In this document: positions 11,147 to 21,775 of the stretch, piece by piece
Position numbering within the stretch: position 1 is the stretch's first letter
Layout of the letters: every line of letters starts with the position of its first letter
Assembly: GCA_021234155.1 (NCBI GenBank)
Contig: JAJEKV010000057.1
Coordinates: 9,151,564 to 9,215,563 of the forward strand
Direction: 5' to 3'
Source of the DNA: Isoetes taiwanensis
Taxonomy: Eukaryota; Streptophyta; Lycopodiopsida; Isoetales; Isoetaceae
DNA length: 64,000 nucleotides
Program-made: the position numbers and the translations under genes
The notes under the pieces: model-generated
The model's database searches: none
What the model saw: only the letters and a program-made list of their open reading frames with translations
Told to the model about the DNA's origin: nothing

Positions 11147-12239
11147 GGTTAGCCGGTTCCCAGAATGGCTGCCTAGCAACAGAAGCGGTCGATAGTCTAC
11201 AGCCAATAATGGGTTTGGATCGGTTGTTGGCATATTTCGAGCATATACTGACATATATTTGGAATATGCCACAAACCCATATGGACAAGTGTTTGCCCCC
11301 TTAGGGGCAACCCAAAAGAGAGTCTTTCAAGTATCATATTGTGGGATTGAAATTGAACCTACCTTTTGCCCATTTCATTCAATGGTCTAGATTAAGGCTA
11401 TATGTTGCTCTACTATTTGGTTAACTCGATCCATCTTACTATGGTCTATAATTGCATCATTTGTTTACCCTCCTCCAACTTATGTATTTAGCTAGTTTAT
11501 CAAGTTCTTACTATTACTACATACTATAAGGATATTGATAATGACAAAGTAGAATAAATATTAACAATTTTTTAAAATTGTTGTTTATAGACTAGTCGTA
11601 GCTAAAATCATCATTATTAGAGTTTTGAACAATTCAAAAATAAATAAAAGAACCGTATATCTATTTGGTAGATCATTTCAAGGCACATGCTTACATTCTA
11701 TAACATCAAATAACACTGTACAAGAAATTTATCGTGCCGCCATGTGCCCTTTTCGTTATTCGAGATCCTTTTCGTTATTCGAGATAGTGTGAATTATCAT
11801 GACATGACATGTGCCTTTTTCATTTATGACATCGATTTTGAATAATTATGTGCAATAATGATGAGTGTGCAAAATTAATATGTACTTTTTTTGTTGTTCG
11901 AAATAGTGTGAATTATCATGACACGTTTTTTTTATTTATGACATTTTCAACACACGTTTATTTATGACATTTTCAACACACGTGGCTTGTGGCTTGGGAA
12001 GCGAAAATTAGACCTGGGCACGGGTTCCAAAAAGGTCCTGATCCGCCATAAATGCACTTAATTATTTTTTAGCACATGTGTCGCTTCCGTGTAATAAGTA
12101 AGGAAGAACATTTAAACAGAAAACCAAAAAAATTAGATCGCTTAGGTTTTTGACCATTGCAAAATGCTCAAATCTGCATGCATGTCACTTCCATTTAATA
12201 AGGAAGAACAAAAATGAGAATAGAAAAGGCAATACAATT
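11147..12239. other. AT-rich intergenic region with small duplications
   Basis: No gene is seen. A short block around 11,290-11,325 (TTTGCCCCC-TTAGGGGCAACCCAAAA) is shared with 4,570-4,595 in the hAT element, marking a dispersed repeat. At 11,750-11,990 several adjacent micro-duplications occur (CCTTTTCGTTATTCGAGAT twice; TTTATGACATTTTCAACACA twice; AGTGTGAATTATCATGACA twice). Confidence 0.6.
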
Positions 12240-12385
12240 ATATAGGAAGGATAACATCAAATATCAATAAGTTTTAAACTTAGTAGATTCGGTACATCAT
12301 TTCAAGCCACATGCTTCCATTCTGTAATATCAAATAACATTCTATAACATCAAATATCGATAAGTTTAGTAGTAGATTCCCTCTC
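12240..12385. repeat. Duplicated 3' end of the AAA-ATPase gene
   Basis: The block ACATCAAATATCRATAAG, which includes the last codons of the BCS1-like gene at 12,350, also occurs at 12,247-12,265. A neighbouring stretch, CATTTCAAGSCACATGCTTMCATTCTRTAAYATCAAATAACA in outline, recurs at 11,676-11,712 and 12,298-12,336. The gene's 3' flank has therefore been duplicated locally at least twice. Confidence 0.6.
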
Positions 12386-13747
12386 TATACTTGCAAACTC
12401 TCCCCTTGATCGTTTAGGGGTGGGCTCTTGGATGCACTCTAACATCTGAATTAGGTCTTCAAGTGCCAATTGAGGATTATGATAGTTCCTAACAAGGACC
12501 TCACTGATTTGTGCGGCAGAAACCTGCACTAAAGCGAGCAATTCTTCTACTCTTGCAAAGAGATGATGCTCATCAATTCTGAGGTAGTTAGAAGCAAGGG
12601 TCTTGAACATGGAGAAGGTGCAAAAACTCATATGGATATGCATGTCCATTCTACCAGCCCTGGTTAATGCAGGATCTAGTTTGTCAATATAATTAGTCGT
12701 GAATACAAAGATCCTTTCACCACCACTAGAAGACCATAGTCCATCAAGGAAGTTGAGCATTCCAGAAAGAGTAACCTTACTTGTTGAGTCTTTGTTCTCC
12801 TTACTCAAACTTTTGCTCCCCACAATCTTACCACCTTCTTGTGCTCTGTCTTCTAAAGGAAGAGAACAATCGATGTCCTCGATGACAACGATGGCCTTAT
12901 TATGAACATCCATGAGCAATCTTCGGAGAGCGGAATTATGCAACACCATGGTAAGCTCAAGGTCATAGACATCATAAGAAGTGAAATTAGAGATGGCACC
13001 TATGAGGGAAGATTTACCAGTTCCAGGAGGGCCATAAAGCAGATAACCTCTTTTCCAAGCCCGACCGACTCGTCTGAAAAACTCCTGGCCGGACATAAAA
13101 CTATTTAGGTCAGAAATTAGGGTTTCTTTTTGAAGGGGGTCCATGGCTATGGAGTTTATGGTAGCAGGGGGGTTATAGAAGTGGCTGATCCAGCGCCCAT
13201 CACTGTTAGTGTAGAGATATTTCTGGGTTCTTACCAAACGGGCCAATCTGCCCTGTTCCAGAACATGGTGCAGATACATGGGCAAAATTCGATCCTTATG
13301 GCGCCGATGAAATGAAACTGTGTACCTTCGAACTTTGCTGCTTCCGGTCTGCTGGACGTAATTGGTCCATAGAATCTGGACTCCATTATACCAGTCATAC
13401 ACCTCGGAATTCGCAGAAAGTGTATAAGCAATTTTTTTCGAACTCCGGCTTGCACAGGATGCGTCTACCATTGGAGTGCAAGCCTTGGTTACCAGAATCC
13501 CTGTATATAACTGTGCTGAAGCATATAGATCGTTTATCGTATCTTCTTCTCTTGTGATGTGCACATAATGGTAGATGTAAAACTTTGCAAAGTAGTTGTC
13601 CAAAAAGGAAGATAGATATTGGTACCATTGGCTTGGGATGAAGCTGCGTACTGAAGCCAAAATTGCAAGTGGAGCCCAGAAGGAGGAGATGTCCATGACG
13701 GATTGGATCAAAAAGCTTTGTTGCTGCCAATTGTAGGTTTTCAACAT
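12350..13747 (-). CDS. BCS1-like AAA-ATPase (plant ASD-containing AAA protein)
   Basis: A single uninterrupted 465-codon gene. The frame stays open to 13,795, but the first ATG is at 13,747, which I take as the start; it gives an N-terminus with a hydrophobic segment (about residues 19-37) as expected for the membrane-anchored AAA-ATPase-at-seed-development (ASD) domain. Walker A GPPGTGKSS lies near residues 239-247, Walker B VVIEDIDC near 287-294, sensor-1 IFVFTTN near 346-352, and the arginine-finger segment DPALTRAGRMDMHI near 358-371. All catalytic residues look present. Plant relatives act in mitochondrial or ER membranes in stress responses; substrates are mostly unknown. Length and lack of introns match the family. 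It has no operon-like partners and sits between repeats. It is the only clearly intact host gene in the window. Confidence 0.93.
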   Translation of the reverse strand: MLKTYNWQQQSFLIQSVMDISSFWAPLAILASVRSFIPSQWYQYLSSFLDNYFAKFYIYHYVHITREEDTINDLYASAQLYTGILVTKACTPMVDASCASRSSKKIAYTLSANSEVYDWYNGVQILWTNYVQQTGSSKVRRYTVSFHRRHKDRILPMYLHHVLEQGRLARLVRTQKYLYTNSDGRWISHFYNPPATINSIAMDPLQKETLISDLNSFMSGQEFFRRVGRAWKRGYLLYGPPGTGKSSLIGAISNFTSYDVYDLELTMVLHNSALRRLLMDVHNKAIVVIEDIDCSLPLEDRAQEGGKIVGSKSLSKENKDSTSKVTLSGMLNFLDGLWSSSGGERIFVFTTNYIDKLDPALTRAGRMDMHIHMSFCTFSMFKTLASNYLRIDEHHLFARVEELLALVQVSAAQISEVLVRNYHNPQLALEDLIQMLECIQEPTPKRSRGEFASIERESTTKLIDI

Positions 13748-13795
13748 ATTTCTAGTTGGATGGAGCCCTTTTTCCTTTTGGGAAATAGTCTCCAA

Positions 13796-15349
13796 TATGG
13801 CGCCTCGTTATATTTGATAGCCTTCTTAAATAGCAGGTAACCAGCGGAACCCGTTTATCTTTTAAGGAAGGAACCAAAAGGGGAAATCATAAAAATACTC
13901 TTATAAGATTTGCTTCATTCTCGACTCTGTTTTCTGGATCTGAAAGCATGGCTTGCACTTGGCAGCCAGATCTTGGAAGGGCCTTCCACAATCATAGAAG
14001 CTAAAAGCTGAAATCTAATGCCGGAATGAGCTAATGACGGTGCATATTTTGTTGGACGGAATGAGCTCTTGGGATGGATCAACACCACAAATAAAGGCTG
14101 TTGCAAGGTCCTAGTTATCAGATAAAAAAAGGGTATCTAGCAGAACATTTGGCAGGTATAATAATGTACATCAAGGGGTTCAAGAGAAAACTAAAATGGC
14201 TAGAGAAACTAAATTCAAGAGAAAAATAGACACCATGTTGAGAAGGTTGCTGATTTTGCTAAACTTTCAGGTGAGAGCTTCAAGAGTGACGAGGATCAGA
14301 AAGATCTTGATGAGAATCCTATTACCACTTGATTATTTCTGTTTAGATTTGCAAGCTTTTGTAATTATGCAAGCTTTCCAGTTTCATCTTTGATTTCATA
14401 CAAAATAAATAAGGATATTGCTCAATCTCTGCAAGGTTGAAGAGGTGGGTCTATCTCCCAGCTGCTTTTCCATGTGGCTACTTCCCCATTTTGATATTTG
14501 ACGGAGTAAATTTTGGGATCTTCAGCTTGAGTAGCCCTGTAAATGGAAAAACATGAGTGCATCCAGATGTTATCTCTGAGATTAAACTCCCTTCACAAGG
14601 ACAATGTATTGCATGAGAACAAAAAGTTCAAGAATGAACAAAAGAGAGAACAAAACCAGATCACAATAATATGTGATCTACCGAGCTCTCCCCTGCGAGA
14701 ATATAGTTCACAATGCTATTTCAATTGCTGTTGGCCTGGAGTATGGAATGTGTTTCATCATTTTTTGAGATGACAAATCAGTAAGGACAAATCAGTAGGC
14801 CTTCCATTGGAGAGGAGCTCCATATTTCATTAACGAAAATGGCAACTGGGACGAAAAAAACAGAAAAAGGCATGGAAATTGATCTTGTTTTTGTTGTAGA
14901 TCGTCATGATTTGAAGCAACAAGGAATGACGCTATATCTAATAATCCAATTTCATGAGGTTTTGAAGCACAGGCTAGAGGTTGATAGAGCAATTTTTATG
15001 CATGGCTATAGTGGTAACTTTCAAGGTGTTTATTCTGTAAACAAATCGGTATCTGGTGGAAGATATAGGTCATTTTGACAGGAACTTTTCTTTTGGCCTT
15101 GAAGCTAGATCTAAACCGAAGCTTTTCATGGCTATAAAGTTGCATGCATAAAGCAGAATTTTAGATGTAAAGCTTGCTCTGTTATGTCCGTTTGATTATC
15201 AGATCAGGTAATTAAAGCAGTTGGATGTGCTTGCTCTTTCAAAGAAATGGTGAATAGGCCTATTATCTTTTGCAGGTCCATAGAATTGGAATCTCAAAAC
15301 ATATGTTATACCTTCGTTGTCAAATGTTTGCACGTAGTAAATTCAGAGC
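13796..15349. other. No gene recognised
   Basis: Short frames only. A frame at 14,839-15,078 (80 codons, containing VFVVDRHDLKQQG) is unremarkable and unrecognised. The stretch may hold 5' sequence of the coiled-coil remnant that follows, since GCAG acceptor-like sites precede it at about 15,274. Confidence 0.4.
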
Positions 15350-15793
15350 ATGGAAACTGTCTTAGCTCACAAGCACAATGAGTTGAGCAAATTGAAGGCA
15401 GACATTCTTCAGAGGGATGAGGCTCTTTTTGCAGCTTCAAGGGATTTAAAACTGAAGGATAATAGGCTTCAACATTCTGATGAGATGATAAAAAATCAAC
15501 ATCTTGAAATTGATGTACAACATCTTGAAATTGTTTAAAAAATCAACATCTTGAAATTGTTTATGAAGCAAGAGAGGCTATAGAAAATAGAAGCAGACCT
15601 GCAAGAGCGTGCAGTTGCGTATCTGAAGGCACAAGAGGATTTAGAGCGTGCAGTTGCGTATCTGAAGGCATAAGAGGATTTAAAGAATATAGAGAAAGAT
15701 ATATTGACACATAAGTCAGCTCGTTTGATTTCTTCTGAAGAGCTGGAGAGAATAAGGCTCTTTTTGACACTAGATATTTCTCTTTATTCATGA
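15350..15793 (+). pseudogene. Coiled-coil protein remnant
   Basis: An open frame from the ATG at 15,350 encodes a charged heptad-like sequence (HKHNELSKLKADILQRDEAL) ending at a stop at 15,536. The coiled-coil character resumes in another frame at 15,597-15,760 (LQERAVAYLKAQEDLERAVAYL in part; later LKNIEKDILTHKSAR, SSEELERI). Part of it is a 39-bp tandem duplication (15,607-15,645 and 15,646-15,684) that introduces TAA in the second unit. The family is not identified; plant myosin-heavy-chain-like or golgin-like proteins have similar sequence. Frameshifts and stops make it a likely pseudogene. Confidence 0.5.
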
Positions 15794-16146
15794 CACTTGT
15801 TTATGGTATTGTTGTTGCTACAGTGCGTACATATCCTTTGAGAGGTATCGATTGATAACCCCTCTTAGAAAAATTATCTCACTTTCGTTACAAAAATGAT
15901 AAACTGTAACGCTTTCTAATGTCATTGGGTATTCATTTTGTTCTTATTCTTTCTCCCTTTGTTAAATATATCTTGTTTGCAAAAAAAAAATGATACATTT
16001 TCTTATTCTTTCTCCCTTTGTTAATATATTTCTTAGTTTTTCTCCCTTTGTTAAATAGGCTCTAGAGATTATGTCAGCACGGATTGTTACGCAATAGTTT
16101 TTTTTTTTTTTTGAAATCATAGCTCGTTCCTATGGGTAGCGCAAAT

Positions 16147-17015
16147 ATGGATACTGTATGCTTGGAGCCAGAGCCAGGTAAGTATTGTGTCTATTTTTTA
16201 TTTATTGAAGAGTTCACGGATCATAGACTTGAGTCCGTTTGATATATATTTTTGTTTACGGACTTGAGTCTGTTTGATATATATTTTTGTTTTTGCTGTA
16301 GAGTTTGAACTCTTAGTAGAAGGGAGGGCGGTTGCAAAGGGAGAAATCCTGGCTATACGAGGACTTATACATTGCAAAGAATTAGAAATGGGATGGGCAA
16401 AGGTAGCTCTAAAGATCGACGTGCATGGGAATGTGAATCTACCAAAGGAGACTCTTGATGCAAAAACAATAGCAGAGGCGGTAGGATCTTTTGTGGCATG
16501 GCCTTTAAAAGACATCAAGAAAATAGACGTGGTTAATTCATATTCTCCATTTATATAATCTCGCTCCTTTTAAATGTCTTTTAAATATAATAAATTTGTG
16601 ATATGGTATCTTTTTGTAGGAACAAAACACCAACATCGATGCAATAGCAGGTGTAGTTCTTGAGGATACAGTTGAAGTTGTAGTTGTCGAGAAAGTTGTT
16701 GAGGGGGATACAGTTCATCCAAAAAGGAGTGTTTTTGAGGATACAGTTGAAGTTGCTGAGGGGGATACAGATACAGTTCATCCAAAAAGAAGCATTCTTG
16801 AGGATACAATTGAAGTTGTTGAGGGGGATACAATTCATCCAAAAAGGAGCGAGTGGAAAAATAAGAAGTTTAGATTAGTCCATTCATGTTCTGGAGAAAT
16901 GTTTGCAATTGCAATCATGTGTAATTGCGATCCTGATGTCGGATGGGGGGAAATGAACGTCGGGCGGTCCCTTCTGCGCCTTGGCTTCCGTGCGAATCCC
17001 AGACCTGATGGATGA
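16147..17015 (+). CDS. Transposon gene with DUF8039-like domain, spliced
   Basis: Three exons fit in phase: 16,147-16,177 (starts MDTVCLEPEP), 16,302-16,528 and 16,620-17,015, with GT-AG junctions at phase 1 and phase 0. The second exon carries VEGRAVAKGEILAIRG, then LDAKTIAEAVGSFVAWP; the VAxG...LxxAxGxxVAWP layout matches the DUF8039-type domain found in plant CACTA/Ulp1-associated transposon proteins. The third exon is an acidic tandem repeat: three units of roughly EDTVEVVEGDTVHPKRS. After about 16,860 the frame runs into sequence that looks like a LINE 5' region, so the true C-terminus is probably lost. The function of the domain is unknown. Confidence 0.6.
16662..16850 (+). repeat. Coding minisatellite, units of about 66 bp
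   Basis: Tandem units containing GAGGATACAGTTGAAGTTG and GGGGGATACAGTTCATCC encode the acidic repeat of the preceding gene. The unit boundaries keep the reading frame, which argues that the repeat expanded while coding. One unit has an extra GATACA that adds two codons in frame. Confidence 0.8.
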
Positions 17016-17394
17016 GGCCTTCTTGGAGGCTATTCTCCAGGGTCTGGGGTTCCCGAACATTCCCTCTGACCATGATGTGACTGTTGCAGAGATAGATAGT
17101 TTAATCATCCAAACGTACAATTCGAGGTCTAGAATAGGATTTAGCAGGACAGATTTAGGCAGTCATTTCCTTTGTATCCTTTGCCTTGACAGAGTAGGAT
17201 CTTTAAGAGTTTCAGCTCATAACTCGGGCTATCTTGCTTTGGGGAGATTTTCTCAAAACCTTTTCCAAATTTCTGTTCTCGAAAGATTTGGGATTGAACC
17301 CATTCTTCACTGGACGGACTTCTTCGACCTCCGACCTGCTTGGTTTTTCGCTGATTTACAAATTTTAGTGTGGAGGTTTGCAGGTGAAAACTAA
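17008..17394 (+). CDS. Unrecognised ORF, possible LINE leader ORF
   Basis: A 128-codon frame from the ATG at 17,008 begins MDEAFLEAILQGLGFPNIPS and ends immediately before the next frame at 17,397. The first fifty residues look like real protein; the rest is rich in Phe and Leu and less convincing. Its tight spacing to the next ORF suggests they belong to one element. I do not recognise a domain. Confidence 0.35.
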   Translation: MDEAFLEAILQGLGFPNIPSDHDVTVAEIDSLIIQTYNSRSRIGFSRTDLGSHFLCILCLDRVGSLRVSAHNSGYLALGRFSQNLFQISVLERFGIEPILHWTDFFDLRPAWFFADLQILVWRFAGEN

Positions 17395-17396
17395 GA

Positions 17397-18554
17397 ATGG
17401 CAAACAAAACGGTGAGAAATGGTTTGGGCCTTCCCACAAACCCAATCGAAAGGGAGAAAAGACTTAAACTCATTGAGGACGAGGAATGGACACAGATTTT
17501 CTGGCTGGATAGCAGAAATGATAAGGGATGGAGCAAGATGAAAACCATGTACATGACCTTTGCAATTATAGAAGATCAACAAAAAGCAGCCGCGGTCTGC
17601 ATGGATGTTTTGGGGGACGGAGTTATCTGCGAAACCCTGGACAAAATGAAAGCATTGGAGAAAGATTATGAAGCCGGAAGAGCCAACGACCGAGACTGGG
17701 CATGGAACTTCTTCGAACTTCTTCAAGAGATGGACAGAAATCTGTGTAAGAGAATAATGGTGAAGCAAGGCCACTCTGAATCAGACTGTTGTAGCCTTAA
17801 GAACAATGTTTTCCAGAAATCCATGAATGAGCTCCTCAATCTTGCTAAGAGCACTCTCCTTGACCTAGAAAACATGAATTGGAATTCCAAAGCTTCAATC
17901 AAATTGATTAGAAGGTGGGAGGATGCAGAGGACCACGTCATAGAAAGTCACCATAAGCAGGCCCTCAGTAAACTTCCCTCAGGAGCGGACCTGATCTTAG
18001 GAGACGTTTCCCAAGAATACGGCATTCTCCAACCCAGGCTCAAGAAAGACACAAAAGCATGTAAGATCAGGGATTCGAATGGTTACTTTAACCATCTCGA
18101 GACGAGCCAATATGATTGCAAGAACTGTCAAAGCTTAAACAATTCTGGCATGAGCAAACCAAGTACAATTGTTGGGGACCAGAATGTCAGTAACCGGATT
18201 CCTGTTTTGGGCAAAAGCGACAAGGCAAAAGGTCAAATTCTTCCTTCTTATAAAAATGCTTTGCTTAATATAGGTTCTTGTGATAACCCTATTGATAAGT
18301 CTAAAGCTAATTCGGATTATTTAGATCTTTCGGGTATCCAAGATTCTTCGGCTATTAATCTGTATTCTGAGAAAGGCTTGATTATCCATTTCCCCATTAA
18401 CTGTCCTTCCATTGGCGAGATCAAGTTTTGGTTAACCAAAACACAAAAGATCCCCATTCTCTCCCTGCTCAAAATTGACAGCAGAACTTTCCAGATTTTA
18501 TGCAGGGATAATTTTAGTGTTACTTACATTCTAAAAAAGAGGTTGGGCAAATGA
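17397..18554 (+). CDS. LINE ORF1-like protein with DUF4283-like C-terminus
   Basis: An intact 385-codon frame starts at the ATG 17,397. The C-terminal sixty residues (GLIIHFPINCPSIGEIKFWL, then LLKIDSRTFQILC) have the spacing and hydrophobic pattern of the DUF4283 domain of plant LINE ORF1 proteins, thought to be an RNA-binding fold. The middle is rich in Cys and Ser/Asn (DCKNCQSLNNSG) without a clear zinc knuckle. No endonuclease or reverse transcriptase follows; the sequence changes at about 18,600 to a DUF7869-like gene, so if this is a LINE it is 3'-truncated here. The DUF4283 call is by pattern only. Confidence 0.45.
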   Translation: MANKTVRNGLGLPTNPIEREKRLKLIEDEEWTQIFWLDSRNDKGWSKMKTMYMTFAIIEDQQKAAAVCMDVLGDGVICETLDKMKALEKDYEAGRANDRDWAWNFFELLQEMDRNLCKRIMVKQGHSESDCCSLKNNVFQKSMNELLNLAKSTLLDLENMNWNSKASIKLIRRWEDAEDHVIESHHKQALSKLPSGADLILGDVSQEYGILQPRLKKDTKACKIRDSNGYFNHLETSQYDCKNCQSLNNSGMSKPSTIVGDQNVSNRIPVLGKSDKAKGQILPSYKNALLNIGSCDNPIDKSKANSDYLDLSGIQDSSAINLYSEKGLIIHFPINCPSIGEIKFWLTKTQKIPILSLLKIDSRTFQILCRDNFSVTYILKKRLGK

Positions 18555-18603
18555 GCAAATATCCTGTAGGGCAATCTATTATCAGTGGAGGGTATTTTCT
18601 TCA

Positions 18604-20246
18604 ATGGAACCTAATAGATATTTATGCATCATACATGATAAAATAGATCAACACAAAACTTTCTTACCTAGATTGCAGCCAATTCCGAAAAGTTGTGCTA
18701 ATGCACAACAGTTGAAGATCTCACTAGCAGGAATGTTGATCCATGGACACGGAATCAGTGTGTATGGTCATTTCTCATTAGATCTATGGGAAGATGGATC
18801 AAATTTCCATGTTGGCTCCATCTTTAAATGTCTTCGAAATTTGAAAAGAGGTGTTACAAATGAGCAAAATAGTAGCAATGCTTTATTTGGAGCTCTTCTA
18901 AATGATGATGCACATATTGTAACTAAACAGATGGAAAAGAATGCAAGGTTTTCTGGAAGGGAACTAATCACTTCGACAACTACAGATAAGACATCTCACG
19001 GAGTAGTGGGAAGAAAGCTACCTCAAGAATTGTGTCTACAACTTGATAATTGCTTTAGCCAAAATAAGAATAGATGGCTATTTCAAGCATGCTCATTCTT
19101 GACAGCAAAAAATGTTTTCGAAGTTGTGAAGGTTAGGTTTCTTATGGTTGGTCATACACATGATGACGTGGATGCCTTCTTTGAAGTGTTCTCTTTATTG
19201 CAACGAGAATCAATAACGACATTGCCACAACTGATGGAGTTATTTGCATGTACAAAAAAACCATCACCTATATCGTTCTTAATTGATGAAGTTCCAGATT
19301 GGAAATCCTTTGTAGAGCCATATATGCCAGAAGGAAACCTTGCTTTGACAGGTCATTCAAAACCCTTACAATTCAAATTTTGGGTTAAAGAATTCCTATG
19401 ATGCAATGTAAGATGCACTCCACAGACCAAGATTGGATCCCTTCCACTGGATATGAAATGTGGAGAAGAGATAAAGATGGTAGGGTAATGATTCTTAAAG
19501 GCGGGCCTTTGTCACTCCCACCATTCAAGAACACCAAAGATCATGAAGCATTGATGAGGGGACTGAGACAATTTATTGGTCATTGGCAAGACATTTTACA
19601 ACAACCAACACTGAGTGAAGCAAAGAAAGATTCTTTACAGAAGGTGATTATGTATTGGGAGAAAGTGGGTGAGGCATTGCAGAATATTGATGGAGAAGGA
19701 CCCTTGAAAGATGGATTTCTTTCAATTTCTAGATGGGAGAAGAAATCCCTAGAACAAGTTGAGTTCAATGTTGGCACCTCTCAAAAAAAGAGCTTGGCTA
19801 ATTGGCATGTTGGTAGCAAGTCTAGTAGGCCTCAATGGCATGGCCTACCAAATTGGTTGCTTACAGAGGATGTGAAGAAAGGGTATTTTGTTCTCATTAA
19901 ACCTGACAATCTAGATATATATCCAGTTTGGTTAGGTGAGGTTAGATGTGCACCTACCAAGGATGATGATAAACCTGGACTAGAGAACTATTGGATTGAA
20001 GTTCAATATTGGGCTCCAAAATGGAATATGAGAAAAAAGAAAAAGCCAAGTGAAAAAGAGGTTTATGAAAATTGTTGGGAGAAGACTTGGGTTTTGAATC
20101 CTTCCGATCCCCCAAGGAAAGAAAAAGTAAGTTGTATTCTTTGGTCCTATGCACAACCAAGGGGAAAAGACATCACATCTATACGGGAACATAAGATTCC
20201 AAAAGTACACGCGAAGGAAGCAAAGTATAATTTAAGTTTGGGATGA
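18604..20246 (+). pseudogene. DUF7869-type transposase-like protein, one frameshift
   Basis: Two frames, 18,604-19,401 and 19,398-20,246, together read as one protein broken by a one-base shift near 19,399. The first holds IHDKIDQHKT (residues 10-19), LQLDNC (145-150) with following NKN, and VGHTHDDVDAFF (182-193): the spaced acidic and His motifs of DUF7869 proteins, which look like RNase H-fold DDE transposases. The second frame contains KKGYFVLIKPDN and PVWLGEV, like the C-terminal segment of such proteins, and many conserved-looking Trp. The N-terminal third of a full protein is missing, so the gene is 5'-truncated at the 18,600 junction. A transposase role is an inference from the motif layout. 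Confidence 0.65.
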
Positions 20247-20329
20247 TGTGACTTTCGATCATGACTCGTTTAAATATGACTTCCATGTTATTGTCATGTC
20301 TAGTTTACTCAACAAGCCTATAATTGCTA

Positions 20330-20485
20330 AGGGTTTTCCCTCTAGACTCTTCGGGGCGAGGGTTTTTTAATCCTGGATAGTAGTAGGCCAAATTCTTTTG
20401 TTTTTTTGTTAAGTCCCATAGACCGATTGGTCTCACTGGACGATAAAGTTCAATTTGATTCAATTCAATTTTAAAAAGAATGTAC
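20330..20485 (+). mobile_element. Short non-LTR element end with (ATTCA)-like tail
   Basis: It ends with the stem-loop AGACC-GATT-GGTCT at 20,420-20,433, then TGGACGATAAAG and a tail of TTCAATT-type repeats. The stem differs from the copies at 9.37 and 58.13 kb by two base pairs that still pair. The 5' limit is uncertain. Confidence 0.6.
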
Positions 20486-20699
20486 TATTTATATATTTGT
20501 TTAAGCATCTAATTGGTCTTTTTATTTTTCACAATGTACTAAAGTAATTATTTATAAATTGACTTATGCATCTATGTTTTGTTTTTGTACATATTCCATC
20601 TTTTTATGAATGATAAGTTGGTTCTATTGCTTAATATATTTAACTCCTATTTAAATTGTATGAACTAAGTTTTGCACTTGCAAAAACATGTCATATCTC

Positions 20700-20951
20700 T
20701 CAAATTAATTGCATAGAGCTTCACATATGATGCCACGTGGCTCCAATGGGACATGGCCTTGTGGCGGTTGCTCAATAGAGTAAGGCCACGTGGAAATAAG
20801 CCTTGTCCTAAGGTTATCTAAGTTGTATACTTAACTTAGATATGCACCCATGCCACTTCCTAAGGTATACAAGGTTACGGAAGTAGACTTCTATAGTGAC
20901 GGACCTAGAAATATACGTATTTATAGCGTATATTTCCCTGGAGACGTCACA
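20700..20951. other. LTR-like end, GC-boxed, no PBS
   Basis: The stretch carries a CCACGTGG repeat (20,733 and 20,788) and ends GACGTCACA, the same nine bases that end the LTR at 57,767. No primer-binding site follows and I could not find a matching target duplication, so a solo LTR is only a possibility. Confidence 0.25.
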
Positions 20952-20954
20952 CTA

Positions 20955-21608
20955 ATGAATTTACACCTTCAAATGTATTTCTCGAGAAAGATGTCAAAGA
21001 TTTTATGACTTCAAATGCTTCTTGTCGAGATGCTGCTAAAGATTTCATGCCTTTAAATATTTTTGATGAAGATGTTGCTGAGCATACCATGGATTCCCAT
21101 TGTTCAGAATAAGAAGGTTTGTTTTGCTCTTGTCTTCTATCTAGGTTGACTGTGTTTAAGAATCTTTGCATTTTCAGACTTGCAATCATCAGAGCTTCAA
21201 AGGCAAGATGCTTTAAACAATCTAGGTAATACCTTCTCCAAAAATTTTGACTTTGTTCTTCAGTTTTTACTTGTGCATGTCCTATAAATTGTAAACTTCG
21301 TGCATATGATAATACTATGATGGTTTCTTTTTTAATACACTTGATAATTAAGAGTAGATTGATGATGACTAATTCCTGCTTGAATGAAGGTTGTGAGAAC
21401 ATGTCTGCCAACATTCTACTAAAATTATGTCCAAAAAACATGCTGCTGAGATAAGAAGGATTCGAAGGCAGGAAAAAAGAAAACAAAAAAAAGCACCAGC
21501 AGATAGTCTTGCAGAGAGATTTTCTTATCTCAAGGAAAAAAAGTTGTCCAAAGAAATAGGGAAAGTAGTGAATCAAATTTGTGACTGGTCACTTCCGGTC
21601 CTGGCCTG
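20955..21608 (+). other. Coding-like pieces, family unknown
   Basis: A plus-strand frame from 20,955 to 21,112 reads as ordinary protein (EFTPSNVFLEKDVKDFM, later AAKDFMPLNIFDEDVA) and stops at TAA. A second piece, 21,427-21,609, is strongly basic (AAEIRRIRRQEKRKQKK) and then ends DWSLPVLA. They could be exons of one gene with an intron between. A 209-codon frame runs on the opposite strand, but its first half is hydrophobic low-complexity sequence, so I prefer the plus strand. No domain recognised. Confidence 0.3.
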
Positions 21609-21775
21609 ACTGCTCTGATTGATGCTATTCCGAAAGGAGCGGGATAAGTAAGTAAGGGTGGAGTGAGCAATCCGCTTGTCTCCAGTCCGTGATACAAGCC
21701 GATGTAATGGCATATGATAGCATGAGAAAATTCGGGTTGATCCATGATCCCCATCCAATGTCCAACCAACCAGGT

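Noticed and set aside
20249..20951. A solo LTR with TGTGAC...GTCACA ends
   Set aside because: The termini are only 6 bp, no target duplication is visible, and the left end overlaps the coding-like end of the DUF7869 gene.
20947..21576. A 209-codon minus-strand frame
   Set aside because: The first half is hydrophobic low-complexity sequence and no motif is seen; the plus strand over the same bases has better coding-like pieces.
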